Assembly: GCA_020080175.1 (NCBI GenBank) | Contig: JAGHQL010000004.1 | Location: 1 to 64,000, forward strand | From: Glutinoglossum americanum | Taxonomy: Eukaryota; Ascomycota; Geoglossomycetes; Geoglossales; Geoglossaceae | Direction of reading: 5' to 3' | DNA length: 64,000 bases | Shown here: positions 1 through 15,358 of the stretch, piece after piece | Numbering within the stretch: the stretch's first letter is position 1 | Layout of the letters: the number at the start of each line of letters is the position of its first letter | The notes under the pieces: model-generated | What the model was told of the DNA's origin: nothing | Database searches by the model: none | Seen by the model: the letters and a program-made list of their open reading frames with translations, nothing else | Translations under genes and position numbers: made by a program

Positions 1-1954
1 GGAGGTGGGGTGTGGATTTTTTTGGTCGGGCGCGGGGGTTCGGCCCCGCCCGGGGCCGCCGGGGCCACGCCGAAAGGTGTGGGTGGCCCCCCCCCCCCCC
101 CCCCCCCGGCGATCTGTGGGAAGCCTAGGTCTTGCTGTCTTTGCTTTGTCCGGTTGGTTTTGGGTGGAGATGGGGGGATTAAATAAAAATATAAAATAAA
201 ATAGAATGAAAGAGGGTCGTGCTGGGTTGAGGAGGTTTTTTTTTATTTTCTGGTCGGGTGTGCGTTGTGTTGTGTTGTGTGGGGTGGGGGGGGTTTGTGG
301 CAGCCCTCGCTTAGGCCCCCCCGGCGGTTGGGCTTTTCTTTTTACTTTTTCTTTTTTCTTTTTGGTGCGCGATAGGCGGGACAGCACACTTTCGATGGGG
401 GAGAACTTGTTGGGTTGGTACTCGTTTCTCTCTTTTTGGCGTGGGAAGAGGAGAGAGAGAGAGAGTTGGAATGGATGGGGTGGACGGATGAAACAACGAC
501 GATGCATGCGTCTTGAGGTTCTACTTTTTCGAATCTTTTTTTAATTTTTGGGGGGGTCAAGTCGTGATGATGACGATGACGATGGCGGTGGCGATGATGA
601 TGCCGTGGTTTGTTGATTGATCGGGTGTCTTGTATGTATATATACACATGCTGCGTTGTACATGTGGTGTAGGACAGCAGAGAGAGAGAAAGGAAAGAGA
701 GGGAGAGAGCGAGAGTGAGAGAGTTTGGTTATCTGACCCGCCGCATCGGGTCCATCGCCGGTGGCAAAGAGCAACTTGGACCAAGTGGCGGCCTTTGCGT
801 TCCCTCTGCTCTGCCTTGGCGTTTCCCACTTCCCAGCATCGTCTCATCCGCTCGTTCCCTGTTCCCTGTCCCGATGTCGCAAGCGAGTCGTCTTGACAGC
901 CAACGAACTTCTCCATCTCGCCCTCTCTCTTCCCACTCTCCCACACTCTCTTCCCACACTCTCCCACACTCTCCCACTCGCTCTCGCCCTCGCTCTCTCG
1001 CTCTCTCCCTCACCTCGATAGCCCCCCCCCAACCCGGCAAGCCATCCCATTCCAGCAAAAAAAATAAAAAAATAAAAAAAAAAATAACCAAATTACTCTC
1101 CGTGCGTTAAGATTCCCCCCCTCCGTTCCATTCCATCCACCCACACGCCCACCCATCCACCCATCCATCCATCTCAAGTGATCATGACGTGCCGGCCAGC
1201 TCTTCTTCTTTCACCACCTATTGAGCTTTTCTCCCACCCGCTCCCTTTATCCTTCTCGCATCTCGCATCTTCTCGTCTTAGTGGAGAAAGAGAAGAGAGC
1301 GGTCTGAAAGGAGCATCTTTTTCTTTCCTGATTTTCCGATCCGATCCAACCAACGACCACGATCATCCCTTGCATTCGCTCGTTGTGTTTCGGCCCTACT
1401 CGCCAGTTCCCTTTTTCCTTTTTTTCTCTCTCTTCCCTCCCAGACAGACAGCCTATTGCACGGCCCTGCGGCTGATGCAAAAGTCCCCGAACCTCCATTC
1501 CGCCATTTCACACCGCTCGAAAGTGGCGCCGGCAAACAACATTCCACTCGAAATTCCAGTCGAGATTCCAGTCGAGATTCCAGTCCTCCATCGTAACTCC
1601 TTTTTTTTTTTTGGTTGTGATCCTCCTCCTCCTAGAGTTCGCGGCTCGAGCACGGACCGCTTGTCAACCCAAGTCTCAAAGCTTCCCCGGGACAATTGAG
1701 AGTTGAGCCAGCTTTAGCCCGTTAGCTGCCCGCTAAGGACTTAGATCGTGTGCACAAAAGATAGCCGGTCCAAGATGGTACGCTTTCGTGGATAAGCGAT
1801 AGTGGTCCCCCTCTCCTCCCTCCCTCCCCCCCAACAAGACGCCCCTTCGTTCTCCGTTCCGGCGGTCGCCTTGTAGGACGAAAGCTGTGATACCCCCTTC
1901 ATGAGCTTTCCTCCAAACTCCGCCTCTCTCTTTTGGATCCTTCAACGAGCGGGA
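1..1954. other. Non-coding, low-complexity leader upstream of the GPCR
   Basis: I see no protein-coding gene here. The block is rich in homopolymer and simple-sequence tracts: a C run near 91-107, G/T-rich stretches at 230-360, a GAT-type trinucleotide tract at about 560-602, a long CT-rich tract at 898-1018 and an A-rich tract near 1060-1085. Short open frames occur on both strands, but their translations are compositionally biased and resemble no family. It most likely holds the promoter and long 5' leader of the downstream GPCR gene; the left edge may belong to another gene outside the window. Confidence 0.6.
1541..1588 (+). repeat. Four tandem 12-bp units
   Basis: Four consecutive 12-bp units with consensus ATTCCAGTCGAG lie at 1541-1552, 1553-1564, 1565-1576 and 1577-1588. 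The two middle units are identical and the outer two differ by two or three bases each. They lie about 370 bp before the GPCR start, in the presumed 5' leader. Function is unknown; replication slippage is the simplest origin. Confidence 0.8.
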
Positions 1955-3991
1955 ATGGCTCCAATGAACATTCCAACGGTGGATGTGTATGAAGACTTCA
2001 ACTTCTCTCCTCACCGGCGGTACATCACACAGGTGCTTGCTGTGACCAGCTCCGCAATCAGCCTAGCCACCGCCTTGGTGACCGGTTACTGGTTTGTGCG
2101 GATGAGGAGGAGCTTCAGACATCAGTAAGCAACAGCCCACAAAACCTCTTTTGCGGAAAAGCACCAAAGTCTCCTGGCTTGTTGGCCCGAGGGAAACACG
2201 TTCGGCTAACTTGTGTGTGTTCTATCCATATGTAGCCTTATTATGCTCTCGATACAGAGTAACATGTTCAAAGCCCTGTGGTTTCTCATATACCCCGCTG
2301 TCATTATCTCTGTGGGTGAAAAACGTGTACATGCCTCAACTAAATTCTGCCAAGTAAGCGGGTTCTTTACTGCTCTTGGACTGGAAGCTTCCGGTTGGTA
2401 TACCCCGTTGAAACCCCCCCCCCCCCCCATTCAGCTGGTTCTACATGGGCATTTATATACTCACATGTCTGACGCGGTTGCAGATTTCGCAATTCTCATG
2501 ATAGCAGTTCACTCTGCTCTTTGCGTCTTCAATCCTGGTGGTCGTATCGGTGAGAATGGTCTGTACCCGTATCGATACATTGCCTACGCGCTTTGGGTTA
2601 TCTTCCCGATCCTGATGGCCTCCCTTGCGTTTGTCAACACGTACGATGCCTATGCAGCGAGCCCATCGTCCTGCTACCTTCCAGTTCGGCCATATTGGTA
2701 CCGCTTGGGGTTCAGCTGGGTACCGCGCTACATCATACTCATCGCGATCACCACCATCTATCTCTCGATGAACCTCTACGTTCGGTATATCTTCAAGAGC
2801 TTCAAGTTGACCCTAGGGAGCTCATACGAAGAATCAGAGCATACGCCTGATACTTTTGCCGACTCGGAGTTGGGGTATCAAAGTCCCCCTCCAAGGGACG
2901 TGGGATTAACGATAGACCCGCGGCTCCAGCTGCCACCGCGGATGCCTCGCCTTTCCTGCCACGGATTAATCCCTCCAACACCGGTGACGACTGGTCTGCC
3001 TGATATCTCTGAAGTGCAAAGCGTAAGTCCCCACTTCAGCGAGACTCCTCCAAAGAGAGCATGGCGAAACTATAGCATCGCACGTCGAGGATGGGATGGC
3101 CCTCCGTTTGACGGCAGCGCACCCTCCGGAGGTACCCGGATGGGTCGTGCCGACAGCGACGCCGCAAGCAGCAGAGGGCGTCAGGGCTCTGCTGGCGATT
3201 ATTACCCGGAAGAGACGTACAGCTATAGCCTTCCGTCGCAAGAGACGGCGGAAGAACAACGACCGTGGGAACGAAGCACTCTGAGCCAAAGTCCGACAAC
3301 CAAAATTCCCCAACGGCTCAAACTCGTGGATTCGCGAGAAGATTCCACGATGCGTCAACTCCGCCACACTCGCGATACCATCCGTCGTCAGCTACGGCTT
3401 CTCTTCATCTACCCTCTCGTCTACGTGTTGACGTGGATCATCCCTTTCATATCTCACTGCCTCCAGTTCAACGACCAGTACGCCTATAACCCCTCTTTCG
3501 CTCTTGTTTGCCTCGTTACGGCCATCATCCCCCTCCAGTGCGCCGTCGATTGCTGGGTCTTTAGCTCCCGAGAAAAGCCCTGGCGGCTGATCCCTGGCTC
3601 CAAGGGTACATTCTGGGATTCCTTTCTATTTTGGAATCACCGTGGGCCAGAATGCCAGAACGTCAGATTCATACATGGGCCGGGGAAGAGCAGAGCCGAG
3701 ATGCTCGCCGCCGCTCGTGAGGCGTACAGAAGGCGAGACGAAGAACTCCGATCGGCAGCCGAGGAGTTTAGAAAACGGCAGCGAAACCGAGAACTAGGAA
3801 AGAGAGAGGATGATAGGGCTTGGTGGGAGGGGGGTGAGACAGGATGGAGGGAAAATATATGGCAAGACAGCATCGTCGAGGACGGAGCAGAGAGAAACGG
3901 ACGCCCGAGACTTGGACGGCTAGATACCGGACGAACAAGCCTCAGCCAATATGGCATCGGGCCGCTAAGCAATGGGGTGGCCCCACCATGA
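1955..3991 (+). CDS. Git3/Gpr1-type G protein-coupled receptor
   Basis: A plasma-membrane receptor of the fungal Git3/Gpr1 (carbon/amino-acid sensing) class, expected to signal through a G-alpha subunit to adenylate cyclase and PKA. Exons are 1955-2124, 2236-2393 and 2484-3991, giving 611 residues. TM1 lies near residues 20-42. The class hallmark LIMLSIQS (TM2) reads across the first junction at about 58-65, and FCQVSGFF (TM3 start) is at 94-101. A very long third cytoplasmic loop (about 220-410, Ser/Pro-rich) precedes TM6 (LFIYPLVYVLTW, about 415) and TM7, with the Git3 C-terminal signature SSREKPWRLIPG near 470, then a charged tail. The ATG at 1955 has a better context than the in-frame ATG at 1901, which would add 18 residues. 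The second intron (90 nt, with a poly-C run) is open in frame. The ligand cannot be deduced. Confidence 0.9.
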
Positions 3992-4845
3992 GGTTTCCAT
4001 GACCGAATAACAACCCTGGAACTCCTCCTGTCGATAAACATTATAAAATTCACCGTCTTCTTGATTGATACCATACTCTATGAGCTTATTATAATGATGC
4101 CCATACCAGATTTTTTTTTTTTTTTTTCTCTTTTCCTTTCTTTTACTCTCTATAGACTGGCCGGAATGTGGGAACTTTTTCCTCTTGAGTCAGGCCCCAA
4201 TTATTTGGGCAGGGGGGGGAAGGGGGGCTCTATATGGGTATTTTTTTTTCCGGTTTGGTTGGAGCATATTCGGCGCATCAACGGCGTTGGGGGGGCATCC
4301 TTTCCCGGTTTTTTTTTTCGTTCTCGTTGCTGCTGCTCCTTTTTGCATGTTTTGGTGGATGGAACTTTCCTTTTCGTCGCGATAGCTGGACGCTTTTTTT
4401 TTCGCTCCCCCCCCCCCTACTCGTTCAATGTCAATGAGGGGGGAGGGCTTTCTCCGGGATACAGAGAAAGGGACGGGCTATTATGGGTGGGGAAATTGGG
4501 ATTTATAAATTGGGGACTATTGGGAGGGTTTGTATGTTTGTTTTCACCTTTTATTTTCTCTCCCCTCCTCGACACTCTCTTAAAGGGGGGGTCGTTTCTG
4601 AACTTTATGAGCCGGCAACAAGAAGATTGAACGAGAACAGTTAGCTCTAAATAAACGTGAGCTGGGGCACTGCTGTTGTATTTTTGGTGTAGTGAAATGG
4701 AATTGAAACGAAAAATGAGATTTGGGTGTTTTTTTTTTTGGTCGTGACCTATTGAGGAGAGAGCTCTAAACTATCCATCTCTAGTATAAGAGAATAAGAA
4801 AGGAAAATGGAAATCACCCCTTTCTAGCCCACCATCCCCTCCCAA
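3992..4845. other. Intergenic spacer between converging 3' ends
   Basis: This spacer separates the 3' ends of the GPCR gene (+) and the DcpS gene (-). It is rich in T and G homopolymers, for example near 4111-4126, 4240-4250, 4300-4318, 4394-4402 and 4728-4739. A 189-codon open frame at 4061-4630 is driven by this composition (long Phe/Gly runs) and I do not accept it as a gene. It probably contains both 3' UTRs and polyadenylation signals. Confidence 0.6.
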
Positions 4846-6202
4846 TCAACTTCCTTCCACCGCCTTCCTCTCCTTCTCCCTCTCCCTCTCCTTCTCCTCC
4901 TTCAGCGGCCCCCAAACCTCCTTCCAAAGCGCACTCTCCTCCCCAACCGTATACGTAATCTCCACGTCGCACAGCCCCGCCTCATCGCCACCAGGAAGAC
5001 TCTCCAGCCAAGCGATGAGATTCTCCAGCCCAAAGGCCTTCCCGACGGCCTGAGTGGAGCCGGCGTCCAGGGCGGTATGGACGAGATGGATGTGCAGGTG
5101 ATAGTGGGTGGGGTGGTAGTGGAGGTAGAGCTTGAGCTGGTCCTGGTCGAGGGAGGAGGGGTAGAGGGAGGTCGCGGCGGCGAGGATGCGGGAGCGCATG
5201 TGGCGGAGCCACGGGATGTGGGACTTGCGCAGGTCGCGGAGGGAGAGGAGGTCCGTGCGGTAGGGGATCGCGAGGAGGTGGAGGGTGTGTGGGGTTTTGC
5301 GGTCCCAGTTTCTGCCCAAGTTAGTTTCCGTACACGCACCACAACGATGCCGATACCGATACCGACGAACAAAGAAGAGAAGAAAAAAGAGCCCGCCCTT
5401 ACAAATCCGGAACCAGCACGAACCCCCGCTCATCCCCCACGCCTTCCCCCTCCCGCAACAGCACATCCCCCTCCTCCCTCCTCCCCTCAACCACATTCCG
5501 CACCCACTCCACCCCGCCCCGCGCCCGCCCCCTCACCCACCCCTCCACCACCCGCCCCCAATCCTCCGCCGTCTCCCGCACCACCCGCGCCCCCTGCGCG
5601 CTGTACTTCCGCACGTGCCCCTCGTCGCACGGGTATATCAGGTTGAGCTTCAGCCCCACGTCGCCGCCGCCGCCGCCGGAGGGCGACGGCGGCCGCGGCG
5701 ATCCCAGGTACCAGTGGTATATGGAGTTCGACCCCAGCGGCGCCAGCGCGGCGAGCCGCGGCGGCAGCGGCGGGTGCGTCGCGAGCGGGGCGCGCTCGAG
5801 CGTGAGGAGCGCTGGCAGTGGGGATGGCGGGATCGTGCCCAGGAGGTGCATGCGGAGGCCGGAGTGGTCTGGATTTTGGGGTGGAAGGGGAGGGGGGGTT
5901 GGGTTAGCCTGGTGAGACGGGTAGGGGGGGTTTTTTTTTATATATATATATATATGTATATATGGGGTTTGGGTTCGAGGTCTAGGGTCCTGTCTCTTTC
6001 TTCTTCTTCTTTACTCCCCTCCCCCCCTGCGTGTGATATTTATGTGTAGAGGGGGAGAGGCATCGTCTCCTGGAGAATATATAAAATACGCACCTTGTCT
6101 CAACACCCTCTCGAACTGGAATTTCTCAATCAACTCTTCTTCTGACCTGGAGGTCTCTGGCGAGGATGATGACTCTGGCGCTTTGATCCCTTCAGCCTCC
6201 AT
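4846..6202 (-). CDS. DCS1: Scavenger mRNA-decapping enzyme DcpS (HIT family)
   Basis: Hydrolyses the residual m7GpppN cap left after 3'-5' mRNA decay, releasing m7GMP. Exons on the minus strand are 6202-6094, 5868-5403 and 5311-4846 (346 residues). The N-terminal DcpS domain starts with FQFERVL (about 28-34). The junction joins it to a segment ending in LLGTI, as in the family. The C-terminal HIT domain contains NWDRKTP (about 193-199), HIPWLRHMRS and the histidine-triad run HYHLHIHLVH (about 261-270), which supplies the catalytic His. Length matches fungal Dcs1 proteins. Exon 2 is extremely GC-rich and contains a Gly run (GGGGG) in a surface loop. The first intron (225 nt) is unusually long for this window and holds a TA microsatellite. 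The protein ends in a Lys/Glu-rich tail (about 325-346). Confidence 0.93.
5939..5962. repeat. TA microsatellite in a DcpS intron
   Basis: An alternating T/A tract follows a T homopolymer inside the first DcpS intron. It helps make this intron longer than its neighbours and is probably length-variable between strains. Confidence 0.8.
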
Positions 6203-6588
6203 TTCTGTTTTTCTTCTTTCAGTGAGCTTAGGCTGCTGGAATTGGCACTTCGTAGGTGCTGCGTCGGGAGGGATCTTGAGTTGTCTTTTGTTGGTTTGGA
6301 GTGACTGGTTTTCTGGTGTGGTAAGGCTTGGCGAGGGATGTTCAAGTGCTTCGAACCCGCACGACTTGCTTCCCCCGAGTTCATTTTCCTATCCCCGACT
6401 CTCACAGCGACTTTCACGATGGCTTTCACGATGACTCCACACTCTTTGTGAAAAGACTAATAAAATCTGTTAGGATAGGGAAACTTCCCTGTCTCATTCT
6501 TATGCCATGTTATGCTTATTTCCGCACACCCCTCAAATTCAATCTAAAAGTACAGTACATGCAAAAAGTACAAGCTCCCCTACCTCGA
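6203..6588. promoter_or_regulatory. Tandem spacer: DcpS promoter and Cdc5 3' region
   Basis: The 386-bp gap lies between the start of DcpS and the stop codon of the Cdc5 gene, both on the minus strand. It must hold the DcpS promoter and the Cdc5 3' UTR. I saw no distinctive element. Confidence 0.45.
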
Positions 6589-10689
<4,101 letters not shown>

Positions 10690-13600
10690 CTAGGAAAAGA
10701 AATATTTACTATCCTTGAGCCTGGAAACGTCAAAATCTCCCTACGGTTAAACCGTTAGCAATGACTCCAGAGACAGCGGGGGAGAACTCTAACTTATCCA
10801 ACTTACTTTCTTTGGTACAGGTGGGAACGTCAATGGAACCCATACTGAGAGATTTTTAGGATATTTCGAGCCTTTTCCAACCTTTTCGACATGCTCTTCC
10901 TCCTCCCTCCCTCCTACTTCATCCTCCTCACCCTCGGCATCGAGGCCCACTCCCATGAGCTCAGGAGCACTGCCTAGGATTTTGGCTACAGGCTCAACAA
11001 CTTCCATATCCGGCGATTGGCTAGTTTCAGTTTCTGGCTGCCCGCTTTTCATGACTGTTGCCTGATCCGTCATGGAGCCAAGAGTTGCACTGGCCACCTC
11101 GAGCTCGGTGATCTTGTGGTTATCGGCCGTCTCACTGAAAAGACTTCCGGGAGTTATCATTTTCCTGCCTTCCTCCAGGTTCTCAGGATCATCCGATTCC
11201 AGAAGCCGTAGTCTTTCACGTTCCATGAGTAGTTCATTGATATTGATTTTACCGTTTATTGTTCGTTTTCCAATCACCGTCCTCACTTTTTGTCGTCGAA
11301 GGGAAGTTATTTTTTTCCCGAGGGCACTTTGTGCAGGCACTTGAGCGAGGTACATGCATCCTTTGTATCTAGCCTTAAATTCAGCTGCCAGGCGGGCTAT
11401 AACGTCCTCGCTATGGATTTGGACGAAAGCGTCCCGGAGGATATGATTCATGGTATCGACATCGCAGGCATGTGTCCAGAACGAGTCATGAACGGCAGAA
11501 AACGTTAGTCCAGCTTCGTCGCACCTAAGGGCCGACAGGAGCATGTGGGTTGCGTCAAGGGAGTGAATGAAGTTCGGGGGAAACGCTTGCGCCTGCTTGC
11601 GTCTGCAGGTAGGATCAGAGGCTCGAGGCTCGACAATACTTACGCGCTGTAAGCTGGTCGTCACTACCCGTGGCTTCGCTGATCGGTAGGGCTGAACTAC
11701 CGGTATCTTTAATGGTGTAGTCCAAACGACAGTCGATTTGAACTGAGCATGATCCACTTTTAATTTTTGGCCCCGGCTCCCAAGCTCTCGCTTGACATTC
11801 GAAGGAGACATCGCGTCACCTTTGCGTTCCATCTCGAGCCGCTCTATTTGCTCACGGGTCAGGGACTGGGAAATTCGTTTGGCGCATTCGCCCAACCAAT
11901 ATTGGATATCATGGGCTCCGTTGAACATAGAAGATAGACATTTGAATATTTTCCTTGCCACATATGAAGAGAGCGAGCCGTAACCAAGCCCTGGCGCAGC
12001 GGGCACTATTTCTTCCAATTGTTTTCGAACCTGTGCACGGGCTCCAGCAAAGGTCACTCCATACACATTAGTCATAACGGTTTGCTTGACTACCTTTCTG
12101 GTGATCTTTCCATCAAGGTGTTTCGCGATTGCATCGCCTTCGGCAGCGTCAACAGAAATCTCCTTCTTGACCAGTTCAGCAATGGTGGTGTATATATCCG
12201 CTGGACGCTCGCCAGGCTCGAGATTGACTTGTCTTGCTCCCCACATATCGCCCCCCAAAGCGGCATAATGCTGGAGGCCATTGCAAGTTCCATCCTGGTG
12301 GATTGCAAGATGAGACTTAAATCGTGTAGGCTGCGGCGAGTCAAGGGCGTTTTTTAGCTCGATACAAGCCGCGAGACATTGCCATGGATCTTCTGCCTTT
12401 AGCCACCACCGTTTGCCGTTTAGCGGGTTAACCGCCGAGTCGTATATGTCCGCAAGATGCTCCGCAGAAAATTCCTCTCGTTCTTTAAAACTTGCTTTGT
12501 CGTAACCGAATACATTGGCGACGTGTACCTTAAGCCAATTCAACCCAGCGACACCCAATTCCTTTCCCTCTGCGAATATCAGCAGGCCTCTGCAGTTATC
12601 AGCGCCCATATGATTCAAATATGGGGGGATGGGATAGGCGCGTCCCCGAAAGTCAAGATTGTGAGGGAAGTAGAGCCTCTCCCAGAGAAAGGCTCGGGCG
12701 ATTTCCAACTGGAAGTTCTGGAAACAACGTTGAGAATGGAGGCCGCCTTTCTGATTCTCGACGTCTTTCATGGCTCTTAGCCATCTACGCCGCTCGGCTG
12801 GATCGTCAGAATTGGGCTCGGGAGGGTACTCCAATTTAGGATCTGATGGAGGGATGTCCGCAATCGCTTCTCCACTATTCCATACTTCCAGCATGACATC
12901 GAAAACTGGCCTGTTGATCCGCCAAGGGGTTTTAGCCAACACGTCAAGGCCAGCGAAAACTTGATCTAAATCTCCTTTCTCAGCAGCCGCTAGCGCATAC
13001 TCTCGCTGTTCGCTATAGCCACCCTTGATACGCATGACCTCAGAAGAGTTCTTAAGAAAGCCCCCATCACCGAAACTCGTCCATTTCTTGGGAGCCACAA
13101 TCATAGGTAGGTTCTTGGCCAAAGCATCTCTAACGGGCTCGAGTCTCATCTTTTCCCCAAGAAACGAATTCACCATGAGTATTCCGACCTTTTTCCCTTG
13201 TTGATACTGGTATGTGTGGAAGAAAGCGGGTTGATTCTGGCTCACTTTCTCGCCGGTTTCAGGGTGCTCTCGAACGACGGGCACCTTCGCGACTCTTATC
13301 AAAAGAGAAGCTAGAAGGCCACCAACTCTAAGCCTAATAGCCGTATTCCACGGCTGAAACTTGTGTATGTCTCCGTCCGGGAGTTCCTTCTGTTTGTTGC
13401 TGGCATGTCTACGAAGACTGAGGAAGAGATCGTGGTTTTTCCTCATCAAGCTATCTAGCTTCTGCCGTCGTTCGGAAGTTCGAATATTCCCCCAGATATC
13501 GTTGTAACTTTCGTCTTTAATGATCTCTGCCATGCTTTCATCCTCTGCCAATCGGCCAACATGCTTCATCGCATTTAGCATCTTCACACCCTTTTCCACG

Positions 13601-15087
13601 CCTTGGGAGCTGAGAGTCGACATAAAACCCAATATTGCAACAGCAGCTAACTTTTCCGGCTGAGCGATTCGAATGAATGGTCCATAAAGACAGCGTTCTT
13701 GGTCCACTTGGCTCCTCGAGCACCTTTTCTCCGCGTCTTCTACACACTCTAGCTCTTTCTTAATTAAAGGGACCATGTCGTCGTACCAGGACCACATCAG
13801 CGCACCTAACGTCCTCGTTTTGAAATTTGAGTTGACTCCCATCTTTCGTAAAATTTCATTTTCCTCCCGCCATCGTTCAATAGCAGAGTTCACAGCATCC
13901 TCTTCAAGGCGTCCTTGCCGCGCGAGAGCATATGCTCGGTCCCTATCCTCATCTGTCCCCTCCATGTCATGCGGGTATGGTATTTGCGAATCACCAAAAA
14001 TGGAGAGTGATTTTTTCAAAGCCGCCAAGCCAAGTCCCTTCTGCCGTGCTGGTTTGACCTCGGGCACATGGTGGTTAAATTCCGCTGGACTACCGTGATA
14101 GCTCGATTGTGATTCGGATATTTCAGGCACATACTGGTCGTCCTTGGGAAACTCGGTGGGGCACATCTGCATCCGTCAGAGAGAGCAATAGGTTGCTTCT
14201 AGAGGGAATTGGCATACCTCTGTAACCTTGTAAATATCTGGGTCTGAAAGTATGGGCATGGATAAAACCTCCAGCTTCACTCCGCCCCCCGCCTCAGTAG
14301 CTAGTTCCATATACCTGCGGACTGTACGCTCTATCTTTGGCCCTCGCAAGAACAGTAAAGCTCCTTTCACAAGAAGGGCATAAGTAGTTGCGTCGGGTCG
14401 TACTCCTTTGCTTCTCATTTCGACTTCAAACCATTTCTGAATAGATTTATAGGTTTCATCATGACGAGTCTTGATTGCATACTCCAAGGAAGCCCGTATG
14501 TATTGGTTGTGCGAATCCAACAATTCCTCTGAGTCAGGAGTGTATATGGACGCGAGCCGACGCACGAGAGTTGCTGCCCGTTCGAGTCGGTCAACCCTTA
14601 GGCAAGCATTCAAGGTTAGTTTAATCTCTGCAAGGTCCCCACCAGATCCATTCCTTGCTTGGAAACGCCTTTCCACTGCGACGGACCTATTAATGACGAT
14701 GGTTGAAGACGGATCAAATGGCCTTAGGCTCGACAGGCTCCTAGGGCTAAGCCAATTTGCTTGGCTGCTCTTAGTAGCGTATGCTGGTGGGAGGCCCTCG
14801 AAAGGTATGTATTCCCCTGGTAGAGGACTAAACTCTGCTACCGCTGCAGTTGCAAGACTACGCTTGCAACAAACTGAAAGATCCCGATTCGATTCACTTC
14901 TCCTTGACCTTGGACCAGCCGAAACTAATCTCGCATAGCTCCTGTATCGCATCTGCGCTGGGCAAAGCCATGGCAGGTAGAGTTGCTCGAGGGGGATATT
15001 AAAATGCTGAAGTGCATCGCGTTGGACCTTACGCTTTGCAGCACGCACAAGCATGGCTACGAGCACATAAGGAGAACTTTGAACCAA
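10690..15087 (-). CDS. RPO41: Mitochondrial DNA-directed RNA polymerase
   Basis: Single-subunit T7-type polymerase that transcribes mitochondrial DNA. Exons are 15087-14218, 14166-10807 and 10740-10690 (1426 residues). The N-terminus is Arg/Ser/Ala-rich, as expected for a mitochondrial presequence; an alternative Met lies 11 residues in. A PPR-like N-terminal extension precedes the polymerase domain. Catalytic motif A is HQDGTCNGLQHYAA (about residue 915, catalytic Asp), motif B is KQTVMTNVYG (about 985), and motif C is VHDSFWTHACD (about 1186, second catalytic Asp). An acidic, low-complexity insertion of about 130 residues separates the thumb/palm end from VWVPL. The last exon supplies GDFDVSRLKDSKYFFS, the conserved extreme C-terminus; without it the frame would end in an unrelated VSWIS. 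Confidence 0.95.
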
Positions 15088-15358
15088 GACAAAGAATTTA
15101 TGGCGTTAGACTCCGAACAGGCATTTCGATTGGGACCCGAAAGCGATGTTTATCTTGGAGATCAAAGGAGGAAACGGTGAAAGAAAGGTCCATGGAAATT
15201 TTCAGAGCTATTCCAGAAGTAGACTAGCCGAGTCGAGAATGGTAACTTTCTGCCACTCCCATGCTCACTATCGCAGCCTATGGAGCTACAAGTGGTTATA
15301 TTCAGCAATATACGATAGTTTCACCAGAGCTTTTGTTATTGCAACATAGTCACTGTAA
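15088..15358. promoter_or_regulatory. Bidirectional promoter, RPO41 / unknown acidic protein
   Basis: Only 271 bp separate the two divergent start codons, so the two genes probably share regulatory sequence. I identified no TATA box at a convincing position. Confidence 0.5.

Noticed and set aside
206-544. Open frames in the first kilobase on both strands
   Set aside because: Translations are dominated by homopolymer-derived Phe, Gly, Pro and His runs; no domain or splice context.
4061-4630. 189-codon plus-strand frame between GPCR and DcpS
   Set aside because: Composition-driven (T and G runs), and it lies between two converging 3' ends.
5077-6049. Two long plus-strand open frames opposite the DcpS gene
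   Set aside because: They are Pro/Arg/Ala-rich mirrors of a GC-biased gene; the minus strand has the HIT motif and consistent introns.
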